From: a virus
Length of the DNA stretch: 64,000 nucleotides
Reading direction: 5' to 3' (one strand)
IMG/VR virus record: IMGVR_UViG_3300025319_000005
Span: 148,633-212,632 of that record
Within the stretch, counting starts at the first letter, position 1. Each line of letters begins with the position of its first letter. Below, piece by piece: positions 30,755 to 37,663 of this stretch. The translations under genes were made by a program, and so were the position numbers. Below the pieces are notes generated by a model. That model was not told the origin of the DNA. It searched no databases and was given only the letters and a program-made list of their open reading frames with translations.

Positions 30755-31323
30755 TGATAAAACCCTTTTCTTTTTATATAATTAGCAACTTGCGGTGCTA
30801 AAAAATCTTTCACATCTCTATTTTCCTTTATCTCGTTTCGGATAAATGTGGAAGACATTTCAATTAAATTAACATCAAACATTTTTACTTTTGGATGTAA
30901 AATTAGATTACCGCCATCGCTGGAGCTACGTGAATATACATAAATTTGATATTCTTCAAGTATTTTTTGATAATCTTTCCACTTGTGTAAGTTTTCTAAA
31001 TTATCAGTTCCCATTATTATAACAAATTCATTTTCTTTAAATGTTTCTTTTAATAAATTGAGCGTATCTATAGTATACGAAGGTTTTGATAAATTAAATT
31101 CAATATCACTGGCTCTCATATGTTCATTATCAATTAATGCCATATTAACCATTTTTAACCTTTCTTTTTCTGATAGTAGAGAATTTTTATCCTTGAGAGG
31201 ATTGTGAGGAGATATTATAAACCACACACATTCCAATTCGGTATGTTCAAGCATGTAAGACGCCAATATTGTGTGACCGTTGTGGATTGGATTAAAACTA
31301 CCGAAGAATAAACCTATTTTCAT
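30751..31323 (-). CDS. nadD: Nicotinate-nucleotide adenylyltransferase
   Basis: 190 aa from ATG 31323. It joins NaMN and ATP to give deamido-NAD. HxGH signature in LFFGSFNPIHNGHT (4-17), SPHNPLKDK, GTDNLENLHKWKDY, and C-terminal MSSTFIRNEI (ISSTxIR-like). Full length for the family. It could refill the NAD pool that ADP-ribosyltransferases and NAD-depleting defences consume. Confidence 0.92.
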   Translation of the reverse strand: MKIGLFFGSFNPIHNGHTILASYMLEHTELECVWFIISPHNPLKDKNSLLSEKERLKMVNMALIDNEHMRASDIEFNLSKPSYTIDTLNLLKETFKENEFVIIMGTDNLENLHKWKDYQKILEEYQIYVYSRSSSDGGNLILHPKVKMFDVNLIEMSSTFIRNEIKENRDVKDFLAPQVANYIKRKGFYQ

Positions 31324-31379
31324 ATGTGATATTATTAAACGAAGATAATCATTATAATGTTGCAACTAACTTTTTTAAA

Positions 31380-31387
31380 CTATTTAT
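31380..31387 (+). promoter_or_regulatory. CTATTTAT late promoter motif
   Basis: Exact CTATTTAT, 18 nt before the ATG at 31406. Confidence 0.5.
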
Positions 31388-31405
31388 TGAAAAAAGAAAT
31401 ATAAA

Positions 31406-32779
31406 ATGAATAATAAAGAACTAAGAAAATCGATAAGAAGGATTTTAAAGGAAAATCTTGAAAATTCTGATTGGGTGAATGCCAGTGATGCTCAAAAAGC
31501 TGCAATGCAAGATATAGACTCAGAAGATGAATTTGAACACTTAGGAACTAATAGGTTTGAAAAAGATTTTGATGTTGAAGATTTTCTATATGATTTAGAA
31601 GCTCAAAAAAATATGTCTGAGCCATCTGTAAAAAGATTAGAAAAACAAATTGGGCAATTAAAAAGATTTGGAAAGGGTTCTTTGAATGAATTATCGCCAG
31701 AAATAAGACAATCCGCACTTAAAAAAGCTGTTGATTATATTGAACAACCTGGAGATACCTATCATAAAGACCCGCTCCAATATATTAAGAAAAAAAACCA
31801 AGCAAATTCATTTATTTCTCATGTTAATCCTGAGTTAAAAAAAGAAGCTATGGAAATAGCAAAAATGATAGATGTAAATTGTGAAAGTCGTATAGAAAAA
31901 GAAGCGGTAGGAAGTACACTTGAACCAAATGTTGTATTATATTTTGGTCAAAACATTGCAGATTTAAGTAATCAAATACTTAAAATTGCCATTAAAAAAG
32001 ATAATCATACATGGGAAACCAAAAAATTTATTCCTGAAAATATTCAAAGAAGATTGGCTAATTTTATAAAAAAGATTCAAACAAAAGAAATATCTAGTCC
32101 AGTTAAACAATTGAATGAGAGATTTCTTGGTGGATGGCATTATTTCGCAACTCCAGAAGGTAAAGAAGAATATATTAAAGACCTCGAGTCTAAAAAGATT
32201 AATGCAAAAGGAGAAGAATTAGAGCAAATTGAAAAAGAACTTAAAAAGTTAAAATCAATAAAACCAAAATCCTTAAAAGAAGAAACATCAAAACTTGACA
32301 AGCCAAAAGATTCTGCAGGAAATTCAATATCATCCGGAGTGAGAGTTGAAGATTTAGAGTCGGGTAGTGCTGGACGAGTTGAGAGATTTGGTATTGACGA
32401 CAAAGGACAATTAACAGTTCATGTTGCTTGGATAACAAAATATGGACAGATAGCTCCAAAGTCCATTGTTTATCCCAAAAATATAATTGTTAAAGATTCT
32501 GCAAAAAAGATAACAGACGAAGGAATTAAAGATACTTTAAAAAATATTTATAAAGAATTGAATCCTATTGAAAAATGGAAACAAATGAAAGAAAATCGTA
32601 AAAAGCTCGAAAAAGAAGTTAGTGATTTACGAAGAGAAGTTTCTGAAAAGGAAAAAGAATTAGAAAAAATAGTGAATAGTAATCATATTAAAGCTGATGT
32701 AAGTAATGATGTTGACGAAGGAATTGGAGCTGGATTATCACTTCCAATAAAAAAAGGAGCCGGAAGCAGATTTAAATAA
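31406..32779 (+). CDS. Virion-type protein with capsid-targeting-like N-terminus
   Basis: 457 aa. N-terminus MNNKELRKSIRRILKEN ends in ILKE. Mostly charged helix with coiled coil near 405-440. Residues ~300-360 (SGVRVEDLESGSAGRVERFG, then VHVAWITKYGQIAPKSIVYP) look like a small beta barrel. The Gly-rich end GIGAGLSLPIKKGAGS is like other putative virion proteins. No enzyme motif. Confidence 0.65.
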   Translation: MNNKELRKSIRRILKENLENSDWVNASDAQKAAMQDIDSEDEFEHLGTNRFEKDFDVEDFLYDLEAQKNMSEPSVKRLEKQIGQLKRFGKGSLNELSPEIRQSALKKAVDYIEQPGDTYHKDPLQYIKKKNQANSFISHVNPELKKEAMEIAKMIDVNCESRIEKEAVGSTLEPNVVLYFGQNIADLSNQILKIAIKKDNHTWETKKFIPENIQRRLANFIKKIQTKEISSPVKQLNERFLGGWHYFATPEGKEEYIKDLESKKINAKGEELEQIEKELKKLKSIKPKSLKEETSKLDKPKDSAGNSISSGVRVEDLESGSAGRVERFGIDDKGQLTVHVAWITKYGQIAPKSIVYPKNIIVKDSAKKITDEGIKDTLKNIYKELNPIEKWKQMKENRKKLEKEVSDLRREVSEKEKELEKIVNSNHIKADVSNDVDEGIGAGLSLPIKKGAGSRFK

Positions 32780-32786
32780 AACTATT

Positions 32787-33800
32787 TTGGAAAATAAGTT
32801 AAGAAAATATATTCAAAAAATCCTTCAAGAATCTTTAAATACAGAAGACATTCCTGAAGACATCCCCATTAAAAAAGATTTAAAATTCACTGAGACCTCA
32901 AGAGGTTCGCATCATGGCCAGCAGGATTTAACAGCTTATGCCACAATAGAGGGAATAGTAGTTGGCTATGTTGAATATTCTATATTTCAGAACGAAATCC
33001 ACATAGAAATGATTGAAGTTGTTGAAGAACAAAAAAGACAAGGAATAGCAACAAAATTATTTCATTTTATAAGACTTAAAAATTCTGGTATGAAAATTAT
33101 TCCAGGATATTCAACCGAAGAAGGAAGTAAATTTTATAATGCTTATAAAAGCAAAAAACTAAAAGAAGATATAAATGTTCCTATAAATGTTGGAGATACC
33201 GTTCTTGGTGGCCGTTTTAAAAATAAAAAAATTATTATTAAAGATATAGGAAAGTCAGATAAGGGCGACATTACAATTAATGACAAGCCTCTTTTAAAAG
33301 TTAGGATTCCAAAGAAAATAAATGAAGAAAAATTGACATGTTTATATATTCATGGTTTAGGAGCTGAAATATCTGATGATATTAAAAATTCTCTTTCCAA
33401 ATACAATCTCATATATCCCAAAATAAACTACGACAAAACAACAAAACCATATTATCAATGTTTAGAAATATTAAATAAAGATAAGGTGGATTTTATAATA
33501 GGTCATTCTATAGGTGGAGTTATGGGTTATTATTTAGCTAAAGAAACAAATATTCCAGCTTTATTATTATGTCCGGCATTTGGAGATGAATATAAAGTTC
33601 TCACAAGTAAGTTAGTTAAAGATAATAACCCAAAAATAGTTGTTATCATAGGAAAAAAAGATGATGAAGTTGATAATAAAAAAGTTAAATCCACTTTAGA
33701 AAATCAACCCAATTGTGTTATTAAAGAATTAAATATCGGACATGATATTACAGAAAAAAATCTGATTTTATTTGCTGATGGTTTTGTTGAAAATTTATAA
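32787..33800 (+). CDS. GNAT-alpha/beta hydrolase fusion with capsid-targeting-like N-terminus
   Basis: 337 aa from a TTG start that preserves the tag MENKLRKYIQKILQES. Residues ~35-125 are a GNAT domain (VVEEQKRQGIATKLFHFIRL). A short beta linker (VGDTVLGGRFKNKKIIIKD) follows. From ~185 an alpha/beta hydrolase begins: YIHGLGAE, nucleophile elbow GHSIGG (Ser), KKDDEV (Asp) and GHDIT (His), a YqiA-like esterase triad. It starts 7 nt after the previous stop, same operon. Substrates unknown. Confidence 0.72.
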   Translation: MENKLRKYIQKILQESLNTEDIPEDIPIKKDLKFTETSRGSHHGQQDLTAYATIEGIVVGYVEYSIFQNEIHIEMIEVVEEQKRQGIATKLFHFIRLKNSGMKIIPGYSTEEGSKFYNAYKSKKLKEDINVPINVGDTVLGGRFKNKKIIIKDIGKSDKGDITINDKPLLKVRIPKKINEEKLTCLYIHGLGAEISDDIKNSLSKYNLIYPKINYDKTTKPYYQCLEILNKDKVDFIIGHSIGGVMGYYLAKETNIPALLLCPAFGDEYKVLTSKLVKDNNPKIVVIIGKKDDEVDNKKVKSTLENQPNCVIKELNIGHDITEKNLILFADGFVENL

Positions 33801-33827
33801 TTGAAATTATTATTTTTTAATATAAAG

Positions 33828-33900
33828 TGCTTCCAGTTGGACTTGAACCAACGACCCGAAAATTAAGAATTTCCTACTCTACCATCTGAGCTATGAAAGC
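33828..33900 (-). tRNA. tRNA-Lys(CTT)
   Basis: 73 nt. Acceptor GCTTTCA/TGGAAGC, D-arm TAGCTCAGATGGTAGAGT, anticodon arm GGAAA-TTCTTAA-TTTTC, A73. Confidence 0.92.
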
Positions 33901-33927
33901 AATAATTTATAATGTATTATAGATATA

Positions 33928-33976
33928 TGTTGAGTAAAATCCACAGAATGTTCTATTTTATGGATTGTGCTCAACA
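33928..33976. other. Structured spacer element between tRNA-Lys genes
   Basis: 49 nt closed by TGTTGAG/CTCAACA with inner AATCCA/TGGATT and AGAA/TTCT pairs. Not a tRNA. Similar in size to the elements at 26212 and 26363. Confidence 0.45.
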
Positions 33977-33988
33977 AATATGTAATTG

Positions 33989-34062
33989 TGTGTCCGACAA
34001 GATTTGAACTTGTGACCTCCGCATTAAAAGTGCGGTATTCTAACCAGCTGAATTACGAACAC
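33989..34062 (-). tRNA. tRNA-Lys(TTT)
   Basis: 74 nt. Acceptor GTGTTCG/CGGACAC, anticodon arm CCGCA-CTTTTAA-TGCGG, T-arm ACAAG-TTCAAAT-CTTGT, A73. Confidence 0.93.
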
Positions 34063-34066
34063 ATAG

Positions 34067-34153
34067 TGTACCCAGAAAGATTCGAACTTTCAACGGCCTT
34101 TCGGCTCCCCACAGGGTAAAAACCTGTTGCTCTACCAATTGAGCCATGGGTAC
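34067..34153 (-). tRNA. tRNA with TTT anticodon and long variable arm
   Basis: 87 nt. Acceptor GTACCCA/TGGGTAC, D-stem GCTC/GAGC, anticodon arm ACAGG-TTTTTAC-CCTGT, T-arm GAAAG-TTCGAAT-CTTTC, A73. The variable region is 19 nt with a GCC-GAAA-GGC hairpin, a class II feature not expected for Lys. Confidence 0.85.
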
Positions 34154-34157
34154 AAAT

Positions 34158-34194
34158 AAAAAAGCCTGAATCTACACAGAGACTCAGGCTTTTT
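34158..34194 (-). terminator. Attenuator terminator before the tRNA-Lys trio
   Basis: Eleven-base-pair stem AAAAAGCCTGA / TCAGGCTTTTT with T6 following, placed between a Lys-rich leader peptide and three tRNA-Lys genes. The AAAAAG of its 5' arm can pair alternatively with CTTTTT just after the leader stop. Confidence 0.8.
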
Positions 34195-34209
34195 GGACTT
34201 ATAAAAAAG

Positions 34210-34275
34210 TCAATGAGCTATCGTCCCCGGAGACCAGGGTTTCTTAGATTTTTTTATTTTGATTATTGTTAACAT
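34210..34275 (-). CDS. Lys-rich leader peptide
   Basis: 21 codons: MLTIIKIKKSKKPWSPGTIA then His, stop TGA. Five of the first twelve codons are Lys (AAA x4, AAG x1), matching the TTT and CTT anticodons of the three downstream tRNAs. A CCCTGG-TCT-CCGGGG hairpin lies in its second half. The strong terminator begins 16 nt after the stop. Confidence 0.65.
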   Translation of the reverse strand: MLTIIKIKKSKKPWSPGTIAH

Positions 34276-34386
34276 TTTGTTTATTTTTTTAAATTAAAAA
34301 GAGCCCACACTCAACTGGTGGCTAATTTTTATGAACGAGTATTACCCAAGTTCTGTCATCCACTATGACAAATTTCTATTGTTATT
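34276..34386. other. Gene-free region with small hairpins
   Basis: Contains AGCCCAC/GTGGCT (about 34306-34330) and GTCAT/ATGAC (about 34356-34370) hairpins. No clear promoter or tRNA seen. Confidence 0.35.
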
Positions 34387-34739
34387 TTAACCTTGAATAT
34401 CTTGACATTCCGTGATGTTATAGGTCTTTATAAAATCCTTACCATCAGTTATTATTAAATCCAAGTTACTTGAATAGTACCCGTTATTAGAACCGTGTCC
34501 AGCTATTTTTACAGAATGTCCTTGTATTGGAATTAATTCAATTCCGTAATCAGGAATTCTTTTGAAGAAATCATCATTTGTTAAATCAAATTCTAATCCT
34601 TCAAATCAGCGATTGTTAAATCATCTAATGTTAATGAATGTGATTCACAACAATCTGATTCATGATTTGAATATAACTTTACTTCATTTTCAAATTCAAT
34701 TGCATCTGAGTCAACTTTTACTACTTTTAATTTGTTCAT
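34387..34739 (-). pseudogene. DUF7448-like gene with a one-base frameshift
   Basis: Frame 1 runs from ATG 34739 (MNKLKVVKVDSDAIEFENEV, then SNHESDCCESHSLTLDDLTI) to a TAG at 34593. The neighbouring frame continues with FEGLEFDLTNDDFFKRIPDY, then HGSNNGYYSSNLDLIITDG and TECQDIQG to a TAA at 34387. Adding one T to a T3 run at 34603-34605 fuses them (ADFEGLEF). The whole matches the DUF7448 pattern (SDCC..h, FEGLeF, GSNNGYYS). ATG 34739 avoids overlap with tRNA-His. Confidence 0.75.
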
Positions 34740-34754
34740 TTTATTTATGTTTTT

Positions 34755-34829
34755 GGGTGCTATATCGGCTACGACCCGATTACCTTCTGTACCACAAACA
34801 GACACTCTACCAATTGAGCTAATAACACC
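34755..34829 (-). tRNA. tRNA-His(GTG), no encoded G-1
   Basis: 75 nt. Acceptor GGTGTTA/TAGCACC, anticodon arm TCTGT-TTGTGGT-ACAGA, C73. The base at -1 is T, so the G-1 needed by HisRS is not encoded. Confidence 0.9.
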
Positions 34830-34842
34830 ATATTAAATTTGT

Positions 34843-35613
34843 TTAAAATACAAATTTTAAGACTTTAATATTATTTACTTTTTCACTATATCCAAAATTT
34901 CTAATTTCATCATGTATTTCTATGTGACAATTTGCACAAACCATAATACATTTATCAACTTCTACTTTTAATCTTTCAAAACCATAAGATTTGCCACCAA
35001 TAGTAAAATCTTTTTCACTTGGATTTGTATGATGAAATTGTAAAACTGATGTTGATTTATTATATCCACAACATTCACATTTCCATCCTTTATATTCAAT
35101 TAATCTAATTTTACTTCTTTTTCTCCAATCTATAACAGCCTGACTTTTGGTTTTAGTTTTTTGTCTTTTTTTATTTGTTTTAATCAAATCATCAGAAATG
35201 TAATTTCTAATTGTTGTCCTATCTACCTTAAAATAAGCGGCTGTTTTTCTTAAAGACTTACTTTCTATATAAAAATTAACAACTTCTATTTCAATAAGTT
35301 CTTTTTTCTTAAATGTACCACTTGATTTATTTAATCCATACAAATTACATATTTTAATTAACTTATCTTCTCCAATGTCCAAAATTGACCTTATTTCGTC
35401 ATAGCTTTTCAATTCTCTTCTGTAAGCAATTATTTTGTTTATAACTTCATCAGTTATTCCAATTAAAAAACTGTTTCTTACTCCGCCAAGTCCAACATTA
35501 TTTATGTGATAAGACACAGTGCTTTTTGAACACTTTAATTGTTCAACTATTTCTTTTATAGTTGAGCCTTTTTCTCTTAAAGAGATAATTTTATTTTTCA
35601 AACCTTTATCCAT
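34843..35613 (-). CDS. HNH homing endonuclease with helix-turn-helix repeats
   Basis: 256 aa from ATG 35613 (MDKGLKNKIISLREKG). Two or more HTH units precede the nuclease (IKEIVEQLKCSKSTVSYHIN; LRKTAAYFKVDRTTIRNYIS). HNH core: CECCGYNKS, LQFHHTNPSEKDF, CANCHIEIH. Inserted between tRNA-His and tRNA-Asn. ATATTTAT lies 20 nt upstream (35634-35641). Confidence 0.87.
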   Translation of the reverse strand: MDKGLKNKIISLREKGSTIKEIVEQLKCSKSTVSYHINNVGLGGVRNSFLIGITDEVINKIIAYRRELKSYDEIRSILDIGEDKLIKICNLYGLNKSSGTFKKKELIEIEVVNFYIESKSLRKTAAYFKVDRTTIRNYISDDLIKTNKKRQKTKTKSQAVIDWRKRSKIRLIEYKGWKCECCGYNKSTSVLQFHHTNPSEKDFTIGGKSYGFERLKVEVDKCIMVCANCHIEIHDEIRNFGYSEKVNNIKVLKFVF

Positions 35614-35684
35614 ATTATTAACTTTATTTGTTAATAAATATGGGATAAAATTCAAAAAAACAAAATTTATTTCAAAGAACGTTG

Positions 35685-35756
35685 CGGACCCGCCTGGACT
35701 TGAACCAGAAAACGCAGATTAACAATCTGAAGTGATACCAATTTCACCACAGGTCC
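35685..35756 (-). tRNA. tRNA-Asn(GTT)
   Basis: 72 nt. Acceptor GGACCTG/CGGGTCC, anticodon loop TTGTTAA on CAGA/TCTG, T-arm TCTGG-TTCAAGT-CCAGG, G73. Confidence 0.92.
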
Positions 35757-35762
35757 CAATAT

Positions 35763-36083
35763 TTATTTTTTAATTTCTTCTTTAGTAATAGAATCACCAA
35801 CCTCTATTACTTTGCCAAAAACTTTTTTTGTCCAACCATTTATTCCTCCTTTATTATTTCCTATTAAACAACCTTTTTGTGCATTAATTGCTTTTACTAA
35901 ATGTGTGTAGAAATTGCCGTGCACTTTCGCATAGACTATATCTCCTACTTTAACTTCATCTATTGTAATTGGGGCAATTTTATGTTCTTGTCCCGACTTA
36001 ATTAAAGGAACCATTGAGTTTCCTTTTTCACTGGTGACGAAAGTCTCACCGTTTTGTAATCTTTCTAATTTATAATTTCTCAT
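35763..36083 (-). CDS. S24/S26-like serine peptidase domain protein
   Basis: 106 aa. GNSMVPLIKSGQ (Ser at ~23) and VKVGDIVYAKVHGNFYTHLV-K (Lys ~64) match the Ser-Lys dyad layout of LexA/UmuD/signal-peptidase-like phage proteins; CLIGNNKGGINGW follows as usual. There is no DNA-binding domain or TM, so it is more like the small stand-alone phage members. It lies inside tRNA cluster 2. Confidence 0.7.
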   Translation of the reverse strand: MRNYKLERLQNGETFVTSEKGNSMVPLIKSGQEHKIAPITIDEVKVGDIVYAKVHGNFYTHLVKAINAQKGCLIGNNKGGINGWTKKVFGKVIEVGDSITKEEIKK

Positions 36084-36102
36084 TTTTTATTATTTGTTTT
36101 GG

Positions 36103-36188
36103 CGGAAAACGGGCAAATCGAATACCATTCAAATTAACGAACCTCTCGCTTAGCAGGCGGAGACAACTCCCTGGTTGTTTCGTTTTCC
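36103..36188 (-). tRNA. tRNA-Ser(GCT)
   Basis: 86 nt, class II. Acceptor GGAAAAC/GTTTTCC, loop CTGCTAA, long variable arm, T-arm GGTA-TTCGATT-TGCC, G73 followed by CCA. Confidence 0.9.
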
Positions 36189-36215
36189 ATTTATTATTTC
36201 AAAGAACATTTTTTG

Positions 36216-36301
36216 CAGAGGCTAAGAGAGTTCAACTCTTACAACCTTTTCAAGTCCTAGCTATTTTCAAGATAGTGTACCTCCGTCAACTGGGAGCCTC
36301 T
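36216..36301 (-). tRNA. tRNA-Ser(TGA)
   Basis: 86 nt, class II. Acceptor AGAGGCT/AGCCTCT, loop CTTGAAA, long variable arm, T-arm AAGAG-TTGAACT-CTCTT, G73. Confidence 0.92.
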
Positions 36302-36380
36302 ATGTTTGCCTATTAACTCTATCACTCACCTAAACGGTGGATTACAGAACTTCGGCAGGATTTTATTCCTGTTCAGTTAG

Positions 36381-36457
36381 TGGAGATTGCCAGAATTGAA
36401 CTGGCGTTAATTTCACGGTTCTTCAAACCGCAGCTAGACCGTCTCAGCTAAATCTCC
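36381..36457 (-). tRNA. tRNA-Phe(GAA)
   Basis: 77 nt. Acceptor GGAGATT/AATCTCC, anticodon arm GCGGT-TTGAAGA-ACCGT, T-arm GCCAG-TTCAATT-CTGGC, A73. First tRNA after attenuator 2; probable substrate of the phage PheRS. Confidence 0.93.
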
Positions 36458-36483
36458 ATTATTTTCAAAAAACGTTATAAAAC

Positions 36484-36518
36484 AAAAAACCCGAACTCTT
36501 TTGTAAGTCCGGGTGTGT
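36484..36518 (-). terminator. Attenuator terminator of tRNA cluster 2
   Basis: Minus strand CCCGGACT (36506-36513) pairs with AGTTCGGG (36490-36497), followed by T6. ACACACCCG (36510-36518) can instead pair over 9 bp with CGGGTGTGT (36563-36571) in the leader frame. Near-identical to attenuator 1. Confidence 0.85.
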
Positions 36519-36542
36519 TTATGTTGTTTTAATTTTAATCTT

Positions 36543-36632
36543 TTACGATTCAAAAGGACAATACACACCCGCTCGGCTTTTATTACTAAAACTCGATTTG
36601 TTAAAATGCTTATGTGTATTATTTGTTGTCAT
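36543..36632 (-). CDS. Leader peptide of tRNA cluster 2
   Basis: 29 codons from ATG 36632 to TAA 36543. Codons 4-18 read NNTHKHFNKSSFSNK: Asn, His, Lys, Phe and Ser, the exact specificities of cluster 2, with only Thr extra. Lys codons include AAG and AAA (CTT and TTT tRNAs); Ser codons include TCG and AGT/AGC (TGA and GCT tRNAs). The antiterminator strand covers codons 20-23. No Trp, Met, Ile, Pro, Cys, Asp or Tyr codon precedes it. Confidence 0.75.
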   Translation of the reverse strand: MTTNNTHKHFNKSSFSNKSRAGVYCPFES

Positions 36633-36651
36633 TTTGTATTCTTAATATTCT

Positions 36652-36659
36652 TTAAATAG
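36652..36659 (-). promoter_or_regulatory. CTATTTAA motif in leader region 2
   Basis: Lies in TTTTTTATACTATTTAA, conserved with leader region 1; 19 nt before the leader ATG. Confidence 0.45.
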
Positions 36660-36704
36660 TATAAAAAATTATTTTTCTAAAAATTCTTATTATCAATTAT
36701 AACG

Positions 36705-36736
36705 CAAAGATATAATTAAAGTTTCAAAAAAGCAAA
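36705..36736 (-). promoter_or_regulatory. Host-type promoter of tRNA cluster 2
   Basis: Minus strand TTTG (36733-36736), 20-nt spacer, TATCTTTG (36705-36712). The downstream CGTTATAATTG is identical to cluster 1. Confidence 0.8.
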
Positions 36737-36809
36737 TTTATTTTGATTTATTTTTTATTTCATTAAAAAAGGTATCTCGGGTTTTCTGATAATTTGCCGT
36801 TGTCATACT

Positions 36810-36828
36810 GATTAGAGTCGAACTAATC
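36810..36828 (-). other. T-arm-like hairpin
   Basis: GATTAG-TTCGACT-CTAATC on the minus strand looks exactly like a tRNA T-arm, but no acceptor or anticodon arm can be built around it. It may be a tRNA remnant. The rest of 36740-36955 shows no gene I can support. Confidence 0.4.
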
Positions 36829-36955
36829 GTGTTGCGTTTCTACATTTCTACAATTTACATTTTTACAAAGTCGGCCTTTTTGATTCTATTGCCTTTTCCA
36901 TAAGGATGTCTTGTGAGACTTGTTTTTTGTATTTATCTCCTTTCGAAGTTAATTA

Positions 36956-37042
36956 CTATGAACGTTTTTTAGAAACTTTCTTGAAACTATCTGGTGTATC
37001 GTCACCTGAACCTATCCGGTAAATGTTGCCGGAACCATCCAT
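36956..37042 (-). CDS. Small protein, 28 aa
   Basis: Reads MDGSGNIYRIGSGDDTPDSF then KKVSKKRS, stop TAG. The composition is protein-like rather than random AT-rich translation. It starts 18 nt after the stop of the 37597-37061 gene, so it is probably cotranscribed. No family recognised. Confidence 0.5.
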   Translation of the reverse strand: MDGSGNIYRIGSGDDTPDSFKKVSKKRS

Positions 37043-37060
37043 ACTGGCCCGAGAATGTTT

Positions 37061-37597
37061 TTATTCAGAACTCATAAGAGATTCTAAATCTACATGAGAA
37101 AAAGAAAGCTCTATTGTTTTTTGATTTAATATTTCAATTTCATTTTGAGTGGTTCTGTACTTTGTTTTGAAGTGTGAAATTTTACTTTTCACTTCCGTAG
37201 AAGTAACAGCCGGAATATATTCAACTTTTATTGATTTTCTTGTTCCGTTTCCAAGGTTCTCAAATTTTGTTGTTTTTGTTGGTTTAGTGCGAGCTAATGC
37301 ATTTTCATAAATTGATAATAGCAATTTGTTATTATGCATAGAGCGAACTTTATTGTCTACTTGATTTTCTTTGTTAAAAGAAGAAATCTTTGAATTTATT
37401 TCTTCAGAAAATCCAAGGGCTTTTTCCAAACGAGAAACAGCTTCTCCAAATTTTTTAATATCTGCCTCATCAGTAATGACCTGGTCATCTTCTTTAGTTG
37501 AACCAAGTGGAGCTCTAAAAGTTTCACTTTGAATAGATTGAACTGATTTAGAAATTTCATTTTTAAGTCTTAGTGCTTCTGATACAGTAATGTTCAT
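37061..37597 (-). CDS. Hypothetical coiled-coil protein
   Basis: 178 aa, helical throughout (VSEALRLKNEISKSVQSIQS; ISHFKTKYRTTQNEIEILNQ). No enzyme motif. TACATTTG (37632-37639) lies 35 nt upstream. Function unknown. Confidence 0.6.
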   Translation of the reverse strand: MNITVSEALRLKNEISKSVQSIQSETFRAPLGSTKEDDQVITDEADIKKFGEAVSRLEKALGFSEEINSKISSFNKENQVDNKVRSMHNNKLLLSIYENALARTKPTKTTKFENLGNGTRKSIKVEYIPAVTSTEVKSKISHFKTKYRTTQNEIEILNQKTIELSFSHVDLESLMSSE

Positions 37598-37631
37598 GAT
37601 GATATATTTTAATTATTTATTGTTTGGGATA

Positions 37632-37639
37632 CAAATGTA
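37632..37639 (-). promoter_or_regulatory. Host-type -7 promoter element TACATTTG
   Basis: TAnnTTTG match on the minus strand, 35 nt before the ATG at 37597. Confidence 0.45.
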
Positions 37640-37663
37640 ATAATAAATTTAATACAAACAAAT

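Noticed and set aside
36780-37050. tmRNA or tRNA because of a TTCGACT T-arm-like hairpin and a CTCGGG/CCCGAG outer pairing
   Set aside because: No acceptor stem can be placed next to the T-arm and part of the region reads as a 28-codon frame.
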